From positions 1 to 54,708 of the forward strand of contig JAOUQQ010000006.1 in the NCBI GenBank assembly GCA_029879245.1: DNA of 54,708 nucleotides. The letters are read 5' to 3'. This document shows, one piece after another, positions 22,931-32,180 of this stretch (position 1 is the stretch's first letter; each line of letters starts with the position of its first letter). The stretch is from Chromatiales bacterium. Its GTDB lineage: Bacteria; Pseudomonadota; Gammaproteobacteria; Thiohalomonadales; Thiohalomonadaceae. Below the pieces are notes generated by a model. That model was not told where the DNA came from. It was given only the letters and a program-made list of their open reading frames with translations, and searched no databases. The position numbers and the translations under genes were made by a program.

Positions 22931-25630
22931 TTAGATAGGGTTGAGATCAAAGTCGATGCCATTAATAAAAGGGTTATCCGCATAAATAGTAATGACCTCA
23001 TCATGCGGTTGCTGCAGATCCAGTTCCTCAAGTTGGTCGGCAGAGATACGTACCGTACTAACACCCAGCGGTGCATGAGTAAGGATGTAGAAACCATCAA
23101 ATGCGGTTTTTGTGGTAGAGACGATGTTGCCACCACCATCAACAAGCTCGACGGTAACGTTACCGACTCCTACCTTACGACCATTTCTGAGTAGGTAGAC
23201 AGTGCCGTCTATCTCACCAGTGAAGGTGACGGGAAAGTCGACCTGAGAGGCATGACCTGGACGGGGAACTATTTCAATTCCATCGAGTGTAGACTTCCAT
23301 GTGGGATCTGTCAGGGTCGAGGGATCAATAGTAATGTTAGTTGGTCTGTGCGATGGAAGGCCGCTAATAAAGAGAATGCCATCTTCATTTGAACGTTCCA
23401 TCCGTGATCCATTGTTAATGCGTAAGCCAATGTTACGAAGTGGCTGGTCGCCGTTGTTGAAGAGGCCGTCCTGATTGGAATCTATAAAGAAACGCGCTGA
23501 GATACTACCCTGATTGGCGATAGTACGAGCGTCATTAATGAATTGTTTATGCCGTGGCTCATACCCGATGCCAATAGAGAAGTTAAGATCAAGATTGAGA
23601 TCATGATTGGTATTGTAGCTCCCGCCAAAACTGAGGCCATAACCTCGTGATAGTCTGGTTGCCCGGGCACTAATTGAGGTCATATCCTGTGAAAGAGAGT
23701 GATTGATGCCATAACCGAATTGATAGTTTCCACTTCGTCCTGGTGTTAAGTGGAGATCAATGTTGTCGAAGCGTTGTTCAGGTTTAATTGTGTAGCCAAG
23801 TGTTCCGCGAATACGTGACTGTCCAAACTGAGTGCTGAGATTAAGATGGCCATTGGCCGTGGCATCCAGACTGCTCAATTTCTGGTGATGCAGATAATTT
23901 GTAATAGCAAAGCCGTGAGTGCTCATGGATATCTGATTGGTAGTCTCCACCAGCTCATCACCTGTTACATACTCTTTGCGCTTAATATCGAGCAAAATGG
24001 GAATGCGGGGCAGAAAAGAGGGGGGGATAGCACTGTTTAAGGTGATCTGACTCTCTCGCTTCATCTCTGGCAGGACGACTGGATACTCCTCGCTATAAAA
24101 GCGGTTAAATGCGGTGTCATGAAGAGCAATTGCAACACCACCAACACGTGTTTGCAATCCAAGCTCAACGGCATTGCCACTGGCGCTGTCGTCGATTGCG
24201 TAAAGCGAGGCTAGCACCGCATCCATGTAGCCGGTAAAGCCGGCCTTTAGATAGTCGTGCCGGATATAGTTACCGCTGGCATCGAGTAGGGGAATGGAAA
24301 GATGATTGAGGTGAGCAGTAAGGTTACTACGAAGGCCGTAGTTATATTGCAGTGTTGACCTGTGATTATCGTTTTCATCACTGATAGCAGAGAGCCGGTA
24401 GTAGTGCTCACCCGTTGGCGTCAACTGATTACTCAACTGAAATAACATGCTCTCCTCTCGTACCTCTCCCTTTGGTCCATAAAAGACCAGACGAAAGTGG
24501 TTGCTACCAAATAGTAGCGGGACATCCTGAAAGTCATATTGGCCGTCAGCCGCATCGGGCTGGTAGCCTAACAGGGCATTATTGCGATAAAGCTCTACCT
24601 CCCATCCAGGCAGTAAGACACCGGTAAATCGGTGGCGTTCAAACTCCATCGGTAAACCGAGAGGGTGGCTGCTCACGGTTACTCCGTACTCGGTATTGCT
24701 TGCGGTATTGATCAGTGCAACACGCGGTTCAAGAACATGGCCAAATTGATACTGTGTTGCCCCCATAGGACCAAGAAGCTGACCATCGGGATCACTTCGA
24801 CCAAGTGTTAAACGAAAGATATCAACACCCTCCTGATCGTTGGCTGAGATATAAGCACTGGCCTCGTGCTGTAATAGATCTCCTGTCGCATAGGTAGTGG
24901 AACGAACCGTTGTCTCGTCACCATTATCTGAAAAGCGCTGACCGATACTTATGGTCTGATCGATGAAGGGAACATCTGCATAAAGATAGGGGTCATTGAT
25001 GCGTGTAAATTTTGGCGTGTTGCGTGAATCGTGGTGTGAAATTTTACTGCTTCGCTGCTCTCGCTCCATACGCAACTGAAAGGGAAGGGGTTGGCTGGAA
25101 CTTATTGTGAGACGAGAAGCGTATAGATCAACGTTAAAAGTAATATCCAGCCACTGCATGAGTAAATTTGAATCAACATAGATGTCATCCACGATGGGTT
25201 GTACGAGTTCGACAGGGTAGTTGCTACTTCTAGCCCGGATAGTCACTTCATTGCGAGTGATATCCAGATGAAAGCTGTTCTCCTCAGCAAAGAAAAAGCC
25301 TGAGGCACCCTCCTGATCAACCGTTATTGCAAGATCGAGTATCGATGAAAGGTGCCCGAGCGGGAGCAGTGTCGTGTTCTGGAACTGGTAGGCGGCGATT
25401 ACATCATCAAAGCGGTAACCTCCTGCATTGATCTCAAGTATACGAAGATCCGTGTCTTCTGGATGCCATTTAGATGGTGGTGTGGAACTGCCTGAGGCGA
25501 AATGGGGATCACTTTGATGAGGTGTCAGCTCGGTGGATAGAGAGCTTCCTGTTTCAGCATAGAGAGTGAATGGTATAGCGTAGAGTAATAGAGCTGCCGC
25601 CAGGCGTATGCAAATTGTCAGCTTCCCCAT
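22931..25630 (-). CDS. Usher-like outer-membrane protein of a DUF4402 pilus locus
   Basis: An 899-residue outer-membrane protein with a signal peptide (LAAALLLYAIPFTLYAET). A large central beta-barrel region has alternating strands (YQFGYGINHSLSQDMTSISA). The plug-like segment WEVELYRNNALLGYQPDAAD, then GQYDFQDVPLLFG, is typical of ushers. The N-terminus (residues 60-190) carries two repeats like copper-amine-oxidase N domains (LLPLGHLSSILDL; DDIYVDSNLLMQWLDI) instead of the usual FNxxFL domain. The end has a Ca-loop-like DSNQDGLFNNGD and a carboxypeptidase-regulatory-like domain. It resembles alternative ushers such as EcpC in outline. The start is 11 bases after the chaperone stop. Its role is to export the DUF4402 subunits. 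Confidence 0.65.
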   Translation of the reverse strand: MGKLTICIRLAAALLLYAIPFTLYAETGSSLSTELTPHQSDPHFASGSSTPPSKWHPEDTDLRILEINAGGYRFDDVIAAYQFQNTTLLPLGHLSSILDLAITVDQEGASGFFFAEENSFHLDITRNEVTIRARSSNYPVELVQPIVDDIYVDSNLLMQWLDITFNVDLYASRLTISSSQPLPFQLRMEREQRSSKISHHDSRNTPKFTRINDPYLYADVPFIDQTISIGQRFSDNGDETTVRSTTYATGDLLQHEASAYISANDQEGVDIFRLTLGRSDPDGQLLGPMGATQYQFGHVLEPRVALINTASNTEYGVTVSSHPLGLPMEFERHRFTGVLLPGWEVELYRNNALLGYQPDAADGQYDFQDVPLLFGSNHFRLVFYGPKGEVREESMLFQLSNQLTPTGEHYYRLSAISDENDNHRSTLQYNYGLRSNLTAHLNHLSIPLLDASGNYIRHDYLKAGFTGYMDAVLASLYAIDDSASGNAVELGLQTRVGGVAIALHDTAFNRFYSEEYPVVLPEMKRESQITLNSAIPPSFLPRIPILLDIKRKEYVTGDELVETTNQISMSTHGFAITNYLHHQKLSSLDATANGHLNLSTQFGQSRIRGTLGYTIKPEQRFDNIDLHLTPGRSGNYQFGYGINHSLSQDMTSISARATRLSRGYGLSFGGSYNTNHDLNLDLNFSIGIGYEPRHKQFINDARTIANQGSISARFFIDSNQDGLFNNGDQPLRNIGLRINNGSRMERSNEDGILFISGLPSHRPTNITIDPSTLTDPTWKSTLDGIEIVPRPGHASQVDFPVTFTGEIDGTVYLLRNGRKVGVGNVTVELVDGGGNIVSTTKTAFDGFYILTHAPLGVSTVRISADQLEELDLQQPHDEVITIYADNPFINGIDFDLNPI

Positions 25631-25641
25631 CTCTCATTCAG

Positions 25642-26511
25642 TTAGAGGGGCAGTAGTGCCTCAGCGATCAGGCCCTGTTGTTCATCTTTTCCGGACTCAA
25701 GGAAGAGGATGCGAATTTTACCCTTATCCAGGGAGACACCCTCAGGGATAGAGAGTGGCATAGAGTAATGTCTGACGCTGTTGGGCGTGTAGACGGCAAT
25801 TCCGTTGGCCAGGGCAATGACCAGTGGCTTCTCACCATTTTCACGCAAATATATGGCGCGAAAATCACCATAAACTGAGCTACTACCACTTCTCACCATA
25901 TCTACAGCGATTTGTGGTGAAGGGTGTGCTTTATCGGCCGGGATAATATGCGGCCTTTCCAGCGTTAGCTGACTCTCCAGTTTACCGTGACGGACGATAA
26001 CAGGAATTGAGATCCCAATCACCGGGATAATCTCGACCGTTATCCCCTCTTTTGGCGGGGCAACGGTGGCCTCCACGGCACTGCTTGTTGGCTTGGGGAT
26101 CGACTGAAACAGAAGGTGTGAACGGTACTCACCCTGTTCCAAATCACGTGGCTTTCTCAACATGATTCGGACAACCTGCGATTGTCCGGGTTGCAGCGAA
26201 ATCTGGCGCGGGGAGTAACGAAGTAACGGGTCGGAAAACATGCCTTCCGCACTATCGTCGAGTGGGGAAAATTGCCCATCCTCTGTCATCGCCTGGCGAA
26301 TGAAAGAGATACGAAAGTCACCGGCTGTATCACCCGAATTGATCAGGGTAACCTGAGCGGTACGCACATTGTCTTCAAAAACAACCCGCGATGGGGTAAC
26401 CATCAGGTTGGCTGCAGCATGGGCAACGACAGGCAGTGCCAATAGTAGCAGTACAACCAGTCTTTCTGATATCACTCTAGAGCTGCGGATGAGTATGCGC
26501 ATACACAGCAT
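25642..26511 (-). CDS. PapD-like periplasmic chaperone
   Basis: A 289-residue periplasmic chaperone with a signal peptide ending AHAAA. Its first Ig-like domain has VTPSRVVFEDNVRTAQVTL, and the G1 strand pattern SPRQISLQPGQSQVVRIMLR matches PapD-family chaperones. Domain 2 covers about residues 160-280. It should bind DUF4402 subunits and donate a strand. The start is ATG 26511, or ATG 26502, which has a better-spaced GGGGA. It precedes the usher gene by 11 bases and follows the 167-residue subunit gene. Confidence 0.8.
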   Translation of the reverse strand: MLCMRILIRSSRVISERLVVLLLLALPVVAHAAANLMVTPSRVVFEDNVRTAQVTLINSGDTAGDFRISFIRQAMTEDGQFSPLDDSAEGMFSDPLLRYSPRQISLQPGQSQVVRIMLRKPRDLEQGEYRSHLLFQSIPKPTSSAVEATVAPPKEGITVEIIPVIGISIPVIVRHGKLESQLTLERPHIIPADKAHPSPQIAVDMVRSGSSSVYGDFRAIYLRENGEKPLVIALANGIAVYTPNSVRHYSMPLSIPEGVSLDKGKIRILFLESGKDEQQGLIAEALLPL

Positions 26512-26548
26512 TCCCCGGTTCTGTTGTTGTTTATAATTGCTAGCACCA

Positions 26549-26574
26549 CCTATCCGGGCTTACGCCCAGATAGG
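26549..26574 (-). other. Intercistronic hairpin between subunit and chaperone genes
   Basis: A near-perfect hairpin, CCTATC-c-GGGC paired with GCCC-a-GATAGG around a TTAC loop, lies between the 167-residue subunit stop and the chaperone start. No U-tract follows, so it looks like an mRNA-stabilising element that lets the subunit be made in excess. Confidence 0.5.
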
Positions 26575-26594
26575 AATGGCTGCCGTACGTTACG

Positions 26595-27098
26595 CTACTG
26601 ATAATTGACGGTAACGGAATAGGCGGATGCACTGGTGTAGAGTCCTGCTGGAGCTAATGGAGGTATCGTCAACGTACCACCCACATAGATCGTGTCAGCC
26701 GCCGTACCGTCAAGTGTATAAGGTGAGGCCAGAGAGGATGTCAGCCCGCTAAGTGTCAACGTGGTAGCACCATTGGCCAAAGGGTTAACGACGGCAAGCA
26801 CAATGGTCACGGCAAGACCGGTCTTTCCGCCAATTAAAAACTTCCCTGACGAGATGGTTGAGGTTACAGGCAAACCAGTGGTTATTGAGCGGAGTGGCAA
26901 TGCGCCTGCGGTTATAGTCACCGTATCACCGGCGGCATCTGGTACAAACGCGCCAAAATTGAGGGTGGCCTGTTCTGTGAGGGTGACAGGGGCAACAATC
27001 TCCGCATCGGCCTTACTGTTTAGCGTTGCGGCGACGGCGGTTGTGCTTAATAGAGTGGCCAGTATGGAAGCTGTGCCCAGAGTAAGAAGAGTTTTCAT
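26595..27098 (-). CDS. DUF4402 pilus subunit (167 residues)
   Basis: A secreted subunit with an N-terminal signal peptide (SILATLLSTTAVAA). The DUF4402 pattern is clear: APVTLTEQATLNFGAFVPD, GDTVTITAG and the C-terminal SAYSVTVNYQ strand. No Cys. It probably polymerises by donor-strand exchange and, being the last subunit before the chaperone and followed by a hairpin, may be the major pilin. ATG 27098 follows GGGGGTATCGCC. The function is inferred from the locus. Confidence 0.75.
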   Translation of the reverse strand: MKTLLTLGTASILATLLSTTAVAATLNSKADAEIVAPVTLTEQATLNFGAFVPDAAGDTVTITAGALPLRSITTGLPVTSTISSGKFLIGGKTGLAVTIVLAVVNPLANGATTLTLSGLTSSLASPYTLDGTAADTIYVGGTLTIPPLAPAGLYTSASAYSVTVNYQ

Positions 27099-27249
27099 GG
27101 CGATACCCCCGCTTGCCCTATCCAGACGGACAGAGAGTTAAATTAGGATACTAAATCGATTAGTGCTGCCCCTGATGGTAGGCGATTTATTAAGTATCTG
27201 CAATAACTGTGCGATTTATATCGAATTACAGTCACACAATGAGGGTGTA

Positions 27250-27804
27250 CTAGTTGTAGTCGACCGTGACAGCAACCGGAATTACGTAGGCGCCAATAGG
27301 CTGGTTGGGGGAGATGTTGAGTGTTGCGCCTATATAGAGCATCTGCCGACCACTGTTATCGAGAAGCCCGTTTTGTTCCGGCAGACTGGTAAAACTGTGG
27401 ACAACCATACTGGTTGTGGTTGAATTGTTGAGTACACTGGAGATGGGTAGTCTAATCGAATAGCTGGAGTTGGGGGTACCAGTAACCTCAAAACTTGCAG
27501 GTGAACCATCTAATGCAGAGCTGAGGTCAGTTGCCCCAGTAAAGGTTTGCGTACCGGTTGGTGATATGGTGACCGTGCCACCGGTTGGCATCGTCGGGAT
27601 ATTGCCAAAACTGAGGTCACTACGCGCTGTGATGCTGATTGTCTCAATGACATCTGCGGTAACACGGGCGATAGCCGTTGCCGCCTGTGGAGAACTCCAG
27701 GCAAAGAGCACGATGGCACTGCTGATAACCGACAGAGCGATAGTGACCCTTTTCAGGAACTGTATGGGCGATTTAGCGTTCATTGTCTTCATAGAGCGAA
27801 CCAT
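27250..27804 (-). CDS. DUF4402 pilus subunit (184 residues)
   Basis: A second DUF4402 subunit. ATG 27804 gives 184 residues, with GGCGGAACCCCA upstream; a TTG reading from 27843 is less likely. The signal peptide includes VTIALSVISSAIVLFAW. Core: DVIETISITARSDLSFGNI, GGTVTISPTGTQ and a C-terminal VIPVAVTVDYN. It lies between the two-domain subunit and the 167-residue subunit, so it may be a minor or linking subunit. Confidence 0.75.
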   Translation of the reverse strand: MVRSMKTMNAKSPIQFLKRVTIALSVISSAIVLFAWSSPQAATAIARVTADVIETISITARSDLSFGNIPTMPTGGTVTISPTGTQTFTGATDLSSALDGSPASFEVTGTPNSSYSIRLPISSVLNNSTTTSMVVHSFTSLPEQNGLLDNSGRQMLYIGATLNISPNQPIGAYVIPVAVTVDYN

Positions 27805-27906
27805 TGGGGTTCCGCCTGACCAATTCAAGTTGACGTTGAGCAATCAATGCAAAATTCTCCCGTTTACGACCAGGCATAGTGCTATTAGCATCTACCCTGA
27901 AGGGTA

Positions 27907-28908
27907 TCAATTGTAGTTCACAGTTAAACTGTATGGGATTCCACTTCCCGTTGCTGTTGAATAGGTACCCGGTGTTTGCAGGGGAGCAAGGTTGAGGGTG
28001 GCACCAACGTTAAATGTCTCAATTCCGCCTGGGGGGATTGTACCGCTGCTGTTGTGGGTAAAGCTGTTGGCGATAATCTGTGCCCCTGCCCCGTTATCCA
28101 GCGTGGCCGTAGTGCTGATGAGTGTGGAATAGCTGAGATTGGGTTCACCAGTAAGCTGAAAGGTTCCCGCAGTGCCAGGCAGAACATTGATCTTGGCTGC
28201 GTCACCGGTAACGCTACGCTGGCCGAGTGTATCGATGGTAACGCTACTTGCGACGGTGCCGGCGGCGATGGTACCAAAGTTCAGAGAGATCGTTTCAGCC
28301 AGATTGAGTGGTGATGCAGAGGTCGCCGTCGCCGTGCTGCTTAGCGAAACAATGGTGCCTGACTGTGTCAAATCTACGGTAAAGGCGGGAGAGGTATAGA
28401 GTCCCGCCGCTTGAGGAAAGGTGGTAGTCAGAGTTCCCTGAAAGGTGAAGGTAAGGGGAAGATTGGCTGTTGATAGCCCTAGCAGTGGCAAGGCTGTCGG
28501 GGTAGGAGCCAGTGTCGGCTCACTGACCAGAATATTGGTCAGGGGTATAGTCGTTCCGGCCCCCGCAAGTGGTGCGGGCATGATTCCCCAACTGAGGTCA
28601 AATCCGTAGGTGCCGCACACAGCAGGATCCAGCGTATTATTTACGGTGACAGTGAAGGCAGTAGTTGGCGTGGCATTGGAGAGTGTTATGGCACCTGTTG
28701 GGGTAATGAGGCCATTGCTATCCATCACCAGGCTTCCACTACCCAGTTCAATGGAGAAGGTGCCAAACGCGAGGGGCTGGGCGCTGGTGACAACCCAGCG
28801 ACTCTTGCACTGTTTTATGTTCGGCGGGGGCGGAGCACAATGTGCCCCTACGCTGGCAAGCAATAGCGTGAAACACACCAGCATGGGCAGATTTTGCCTG
28901 TATAACAT
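27907..28908 (-). CDS. Two-domain DUF4402 protein, possible tip adhesin
   Basis: A 333-residue secreted protein, the first gene of the operon. After a signal peptide ending AHCA comes a first domain with a Cys pair (QCKSRW and AVCGTYGFDLSW), then a second, DUF4402-like domain at about residues 190-333 (LAETISLNFGTIAAG, then GIPYSLTVNYN). In chaperone-usher pili a two-domain protein of this kind is the tip adhesin, with the second domain accepting the next subunit. That role is inferred. The promoter lies in 28909-29079. Confidence 0.7.
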   Translation of the reverse strand: MLYRQNLPMLVCFTLLLASVGAHCAPPPPNIKQCKSRWVVTSAQPLAFGTFSIELGSGSLVMDSNGLITPTGAITLSNATPTTAFTVTVNNTLDPAVCGTYGFDLSWGIMPAPLAGAGTTIPLTNILVSEPTLAPTPTALPLLGLSTANLPLTFTFQGTLTTTFPQAAGLYTSPAFTVDLTQSGTIVSLSSTATATSASPLNLAETISLNFGTIAAGTVASSVTIDTLGQRSVTGDAAKINVLPGTAGTFQLTGEPNLSYSTLISTTATLDNGAGAQIIANSFTHNSSGTIPPGGIETFNVGATLNLAPLQTPGTYSTATGSGIPYSLTVNYN

Positions 28909-29079
28909 TAAATGGATGCCTGCTTTTTGTCGTTATGTAACCTGAATCTATCCGCGACTATTTCGCTATCTGTTATTAATTTCATCGGGCGCTACCGTAA
29001 ATCTACCCCACATGCCGAGAGGGCGTCCACCAGATGACTATACACCTAAGTGATTGTGAGATATAAAAATATTCGATTG

Positions 29080-29931
29080 CTATCCCATCATTTTGCCTTG
29101 AAGCACGATAAGTGACTTCTCTGCTACGTCTAGATCTGCGGCTACCACTGCGCACTTGGCCTGCAACAAAAAGAAGAGCCCCGCACGTGAGCCATGCAGA
29201 CTCTCATAGTTTGCCATCCCTTTAGCGATGATCAACTCGGCCTCATTAAATTGCTGACGAAACTGCTCGTTACAGCGTTCCAGCAAGGTACCCAGAGTAG
29301 CGGCGCCATGATCGATCAGCTCGCAAATTTTATCGATGCCTGCGGCGATGGCATCTTCACGGGTAGCGTCATTCACTGCAGGGCCACCCTTGACCACATA
29401 AGTGACAGGAATGTGAAGTTGCTCGATTAATAGTCTGTCCATTACTGTCTCACCGGCATTATCGGCGAGAAAAAGAACGCCTTTTGCCCCTGCCAGCGCC
29501 TCTCTGAGCTGTTCGATATGATTAATCATCGGCTCAGTGGTTAGTACCCGTTCGATGCTTGCCTCCAGGTCGTACTGATCACTCACACCCAGATCGATAA
29601 TGTTACCGGCAATGGCAAGGCGAACGGCAGTTTGCAGCGGGTCGTCTGACTCCATCACCAGTTGCTTCAATTTGGGATAGAGCGAGAGGGCATGGGCCGT
29701 CGCCTCACTTTTCGCCTCCTGATAGGGGTCAGAAGTTCGGGTGATATCACGGATCAGGGCGTGGATGTCGGAGGCTGTAACCGGCGGCGTCTCATCGGCA
29801 GGGGAGGCATCAAGGCGGCGACGGATCTGTAATAGCAGATGCTCGGTGTCCCGCTCGTTGAGGCCAACTCGCTCTGCACTCTGTAGCGCCTGGCGCTGAA
29901 AACAGCGCTTGCACTCGGGACTCGCCTGCAT
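29080..29931 (-). CDS. DUF89 family metal-dependent phosphatase
   Basis: A 283-residue protein of the DUF89/ARMT1-like group (prokaryotic subfamily I). Hallmarks: an N-terminal CKRC pair, AGNIIDLGV, the core FLADNAGETVMD (metal-binding Asp/Asn) and KGMANYESLHG. DUF89 proteins are metal-dependent phosphatases of damaged sugar phosphates or phosphopantetheine-like metabolites. The target here is unknown. The ATG is 5 bases after the Slt stop, so it is in the slt operon. Confidence 0.8.
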   Translation of the reverse strand: MQASPECKRCFQRQALQSAERVGLNERDTEHLLLQIRRRLDASPADETPPVTASDIHALIRDITRTSDPYQEAKSEATAHALSLYPKLKQLVMESDDPLQTAVRLAIAGNIIDLGVSDQYDLEASIERVLTTEPMINHIEQLREALAGAKGVLFLADNAGETVMDRLLIEQLHIPVTYVVKGGPAVNDATREDAIAAGIDKICELIDHGAATLGTLLERCNEQFRQQFNEAELIIAKGMANYESLHGSRAGLFFLLQAKCAVVAADLDVAEKSLIVLQGKMMG

Positions 29932-29936
29932 GGTGA

Positions 29937-31859
29937 TTAAAGGGCGTTGTTGATATGGCCTACTGCGGGCATTCGCTCCTGCAGGCGGGTGATCGGCTTG
30001 TCGAGACGCTGGTCATAAAAGACGCTGTAGGCCATAACGCGACGTACATATTTACGGGTCTCGTTAAAGGGCATGTTCTCTATCCAGATATCGGCATCGA
30101 CATGGCCATCCTCAGGGAACCACTTATCAACACGGTGTGGACCGGCGTTATAGGCGGCGGTGGCCAGTACCGGGTTGTTAAAGCGATCCAGCACCTGTCG
30201 CAGGTAGGCGGCACCGAGGCGAATATTGATATCGGGTACAAGTAACTGCTCGGTGTCGCTAATCGGGTAGTTGAGTCTTTTGGCGACCGCCTTACCGGTA
30301 CTCGGCATCAACTGCATCAACCCCATGGCCCCTGCAGGTGAGCGTGCATCCGGCATCATGGCACTCTCCTGGCGGGCTACCGCGTAGACCCATGAGGGGT
30401 CGAGGTCGCGGGTCTCTGCCTCGCGGGTAACGGTGCCGCTATGGGCCAGCGGGAAGCGAATGTCGAGGTCACTGAAATAGCGAGCCTTGGCCAGGGTAAG
30501 GAGGGCGGTATCGTACCACTTCCACTCATCGGCCAGTTTACCGGCTACGAGGATCTCCTCCTTGTTCATTCGGGCAACGGCGCTCTCCCACTCCAGACGG
30601 GCCTCTTTGGTCAGTAGTAGCATATAGAGTTCGTGGGCACGAACCATGCCGGGTGTCTGTTTCAGTGCCTTGATGGCAGCCGGATCAACATCTACCGGTT
30701 GATGATCAAGATTGTATTCACCATCGATCTGATCGGCGGCAAGAAAGCCGTAGTAGCCCCTGTCACCACTAACTGTATGGTAGAGGTGCTCCGCCTGCTG
30801 CTGCTCACCCAGTTGCTCATTGATGCGGGCCTGCCAGTACTGCCAGTCGACACTCTGACGCTCTGTAACAGGCATCGACTCAATCCAGGTTCTTGCGGCC
30901 CTCCAGTTACTCTGGCGAAGTGCCAGACGGGTGGCCCAGGTGCGGTCATGCTGGGTAACTGACTCAGGGGTGATCTGGGCATACCAGATAAGACCGCGAC
31001 TATCGCCGTCATAGGCAAAGTTGCGGGCGATGGCGCGATTGATTTCGTTATTTTGTGCGGTGCTGAAACGGTATTTTCCACTCACCTTGTTCCACAGTTT
31101 TGCCGCCCTGGCGGCATCACGTCGCGCCAGGCGCTGTAGACCGTGAGCGACGATGTGGCGGTGGCGAGCGCTGTCTTTTTTTATCTGGTCACTTCGTTCG
31201 ATCAGTGTCGGATCGTTATAAACACGACGCCATAAGGTGACTGTCTCACGGTCATCACCGCTTAGCCCCTTGGCGAGGTGGCGTGCCAGTGAGGTATTCC
31301 CCTGATGCATCGCCAGCTCAACACGCTGCCAACGCAGGGCAGGGGTGATGCCGCCACCCCTCTCCCACGCCTGGAAGAGATCATCGCAGGCGTCAGGCTG
31401 CGATTTTCCCGATAGCCACAGTTTTTCAGCGCCTGCCCAGGCACTCTTCTTATCACCGGTATGTAACTGGGCGGTGTGGAGACGACACTGCATAACGGTG
31501 CTGCCACCTCGGTAAAAGTGGAGAAACTCCGGCCAGCGCTTTTCATCTGCCAGACGTTTGAGCCATGCCCCGCGCAGATGCGAGGCGATGGGAAGTGTGT
31601 CGTAACTGGTGAGAAAGGCCTCAATGGTGGCGGGAGGTTGTTCGCCCAGCCTGTCACGTAGTTTCCAGTAGATAAGGTAGGGGTAGAGCGGATAGTCTTT
31701 GAGTTGCTGAATATTACGACCAAAGACCTCGTAGTTGCCCTGCTCCAGTGCCTTCTTGGTTTCGAGAAAGAGTACCCGCTCTGCGTGGCCGTCATTGGCC
31801 TGGCCATTGGCGCCAATAGAGATCAGCAGTGCGCCCAACAGGGCACTGAAACTCTTCAT
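29937..31859 (-). CDS. slt: Soluble lytic murein transglycosylase
   Basis: About 640 residues from ATG 31859, which gives a clean signal peptide (MKSFSALLGALLISIGANGQA). A longer form to 31919 is possible. A superhelical domain of alpha repeats covers the first 400 residues. The C-terminal lysozyme-like catalytic part has VYAVARQESAMMPDARSPAG (catalytic Glu in RQES), then AMGLMQLMP. It cleaves the glycan strand between MurNAc and GlcNAc in the periplasm, forming 1,6-anhydro ends. The DUF89 gene follows in the same operon. Confidence 0.9.
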   Translation of the reverse strand: MKSFSALLGALLISIGANGQANDGHAERVLFLETKKALEQGNYEVFGRNIQQLKDYPLYPYLIYWKLRDRLGEQPPATIEAFLTSYDTLPIASHLRGAWLKRLADEKRWPEFLHFYRGGSTVMQCRLHTAQLHTGDKKSAWAGAEKLWLSGKSQPDACDDLFQAWERGGGITPALRWQRVELAMHQGNTSLARHLAKGLSGDDRETVTLWRRVYNDPTLIERSDQIKKDSARHRHIVAHGLQRLARRDAARAAKLWNKVSGKYRFSTAQNNEINRAIARNFAYDGDSRGLIWYAQITPESVTQHDRTWATRLALRQSNWRAARTWIESMPVTERQSVDWQYWQARINEQLGEQQQAEHLYHTVSGDRGYYGFLAADQIDGEYNLDHQPVDVDPAAIKALKQTPGMVRAHELYMLLLTKEARLEWESAVARMNKEEILVAGKLADEWKWYDTALLTLAKARYFSDLDIRFPLAHSGTVTREAETRDLDPSWVYAVARQESAMMPDARSPAGAMGLMQLMPSTGKAVAKRLNYPISDTEQLLVPDINIRLGAAYLRQVLDRFNNPVLATAAYNAGPHRVDKWFPEDGHVDADIWIENMPFNETRKYVRRVMAYSVFYDQRLDKPITRLQERMPAVGHINNAL

Positions 31860-32180
31860 GAACTTCTGGTGTTGGCGCTTCACGGTGGTGCGGAACCCCC
31901 CCAATCTGTTGGTCTGCATCTTGAAGTATAGTGCCTAACTTACTGAAAAATTGAGTGAAGGAAAAGTGATTTGGTGATTGTGAGAACTATGTCCGGTTTT
32001 AAACAAGGCTCTTGCGAAGCTTTTCTACCAGCGAACATCTGAAGGGATCAAAAAGAGGTCACGCAACTTGTTCAAATCCATATACATTTACCATGAAGTT
32101 GGTGGTATCGTTGCGTAACACTAGATTATTTACAGTTATTTCAATAAGTTATACGGATATAAAATTTTGGAGAGATAGTC
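31860..32180. other. Divergent intergenic region
   Basis: About 320 bases between the divergent slt and the 387-residue protein gene. The last 70 bases before the latter are AT-rich with promoter-like TTTACA and TATACG. No gene seen. Confidence 0.4.
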
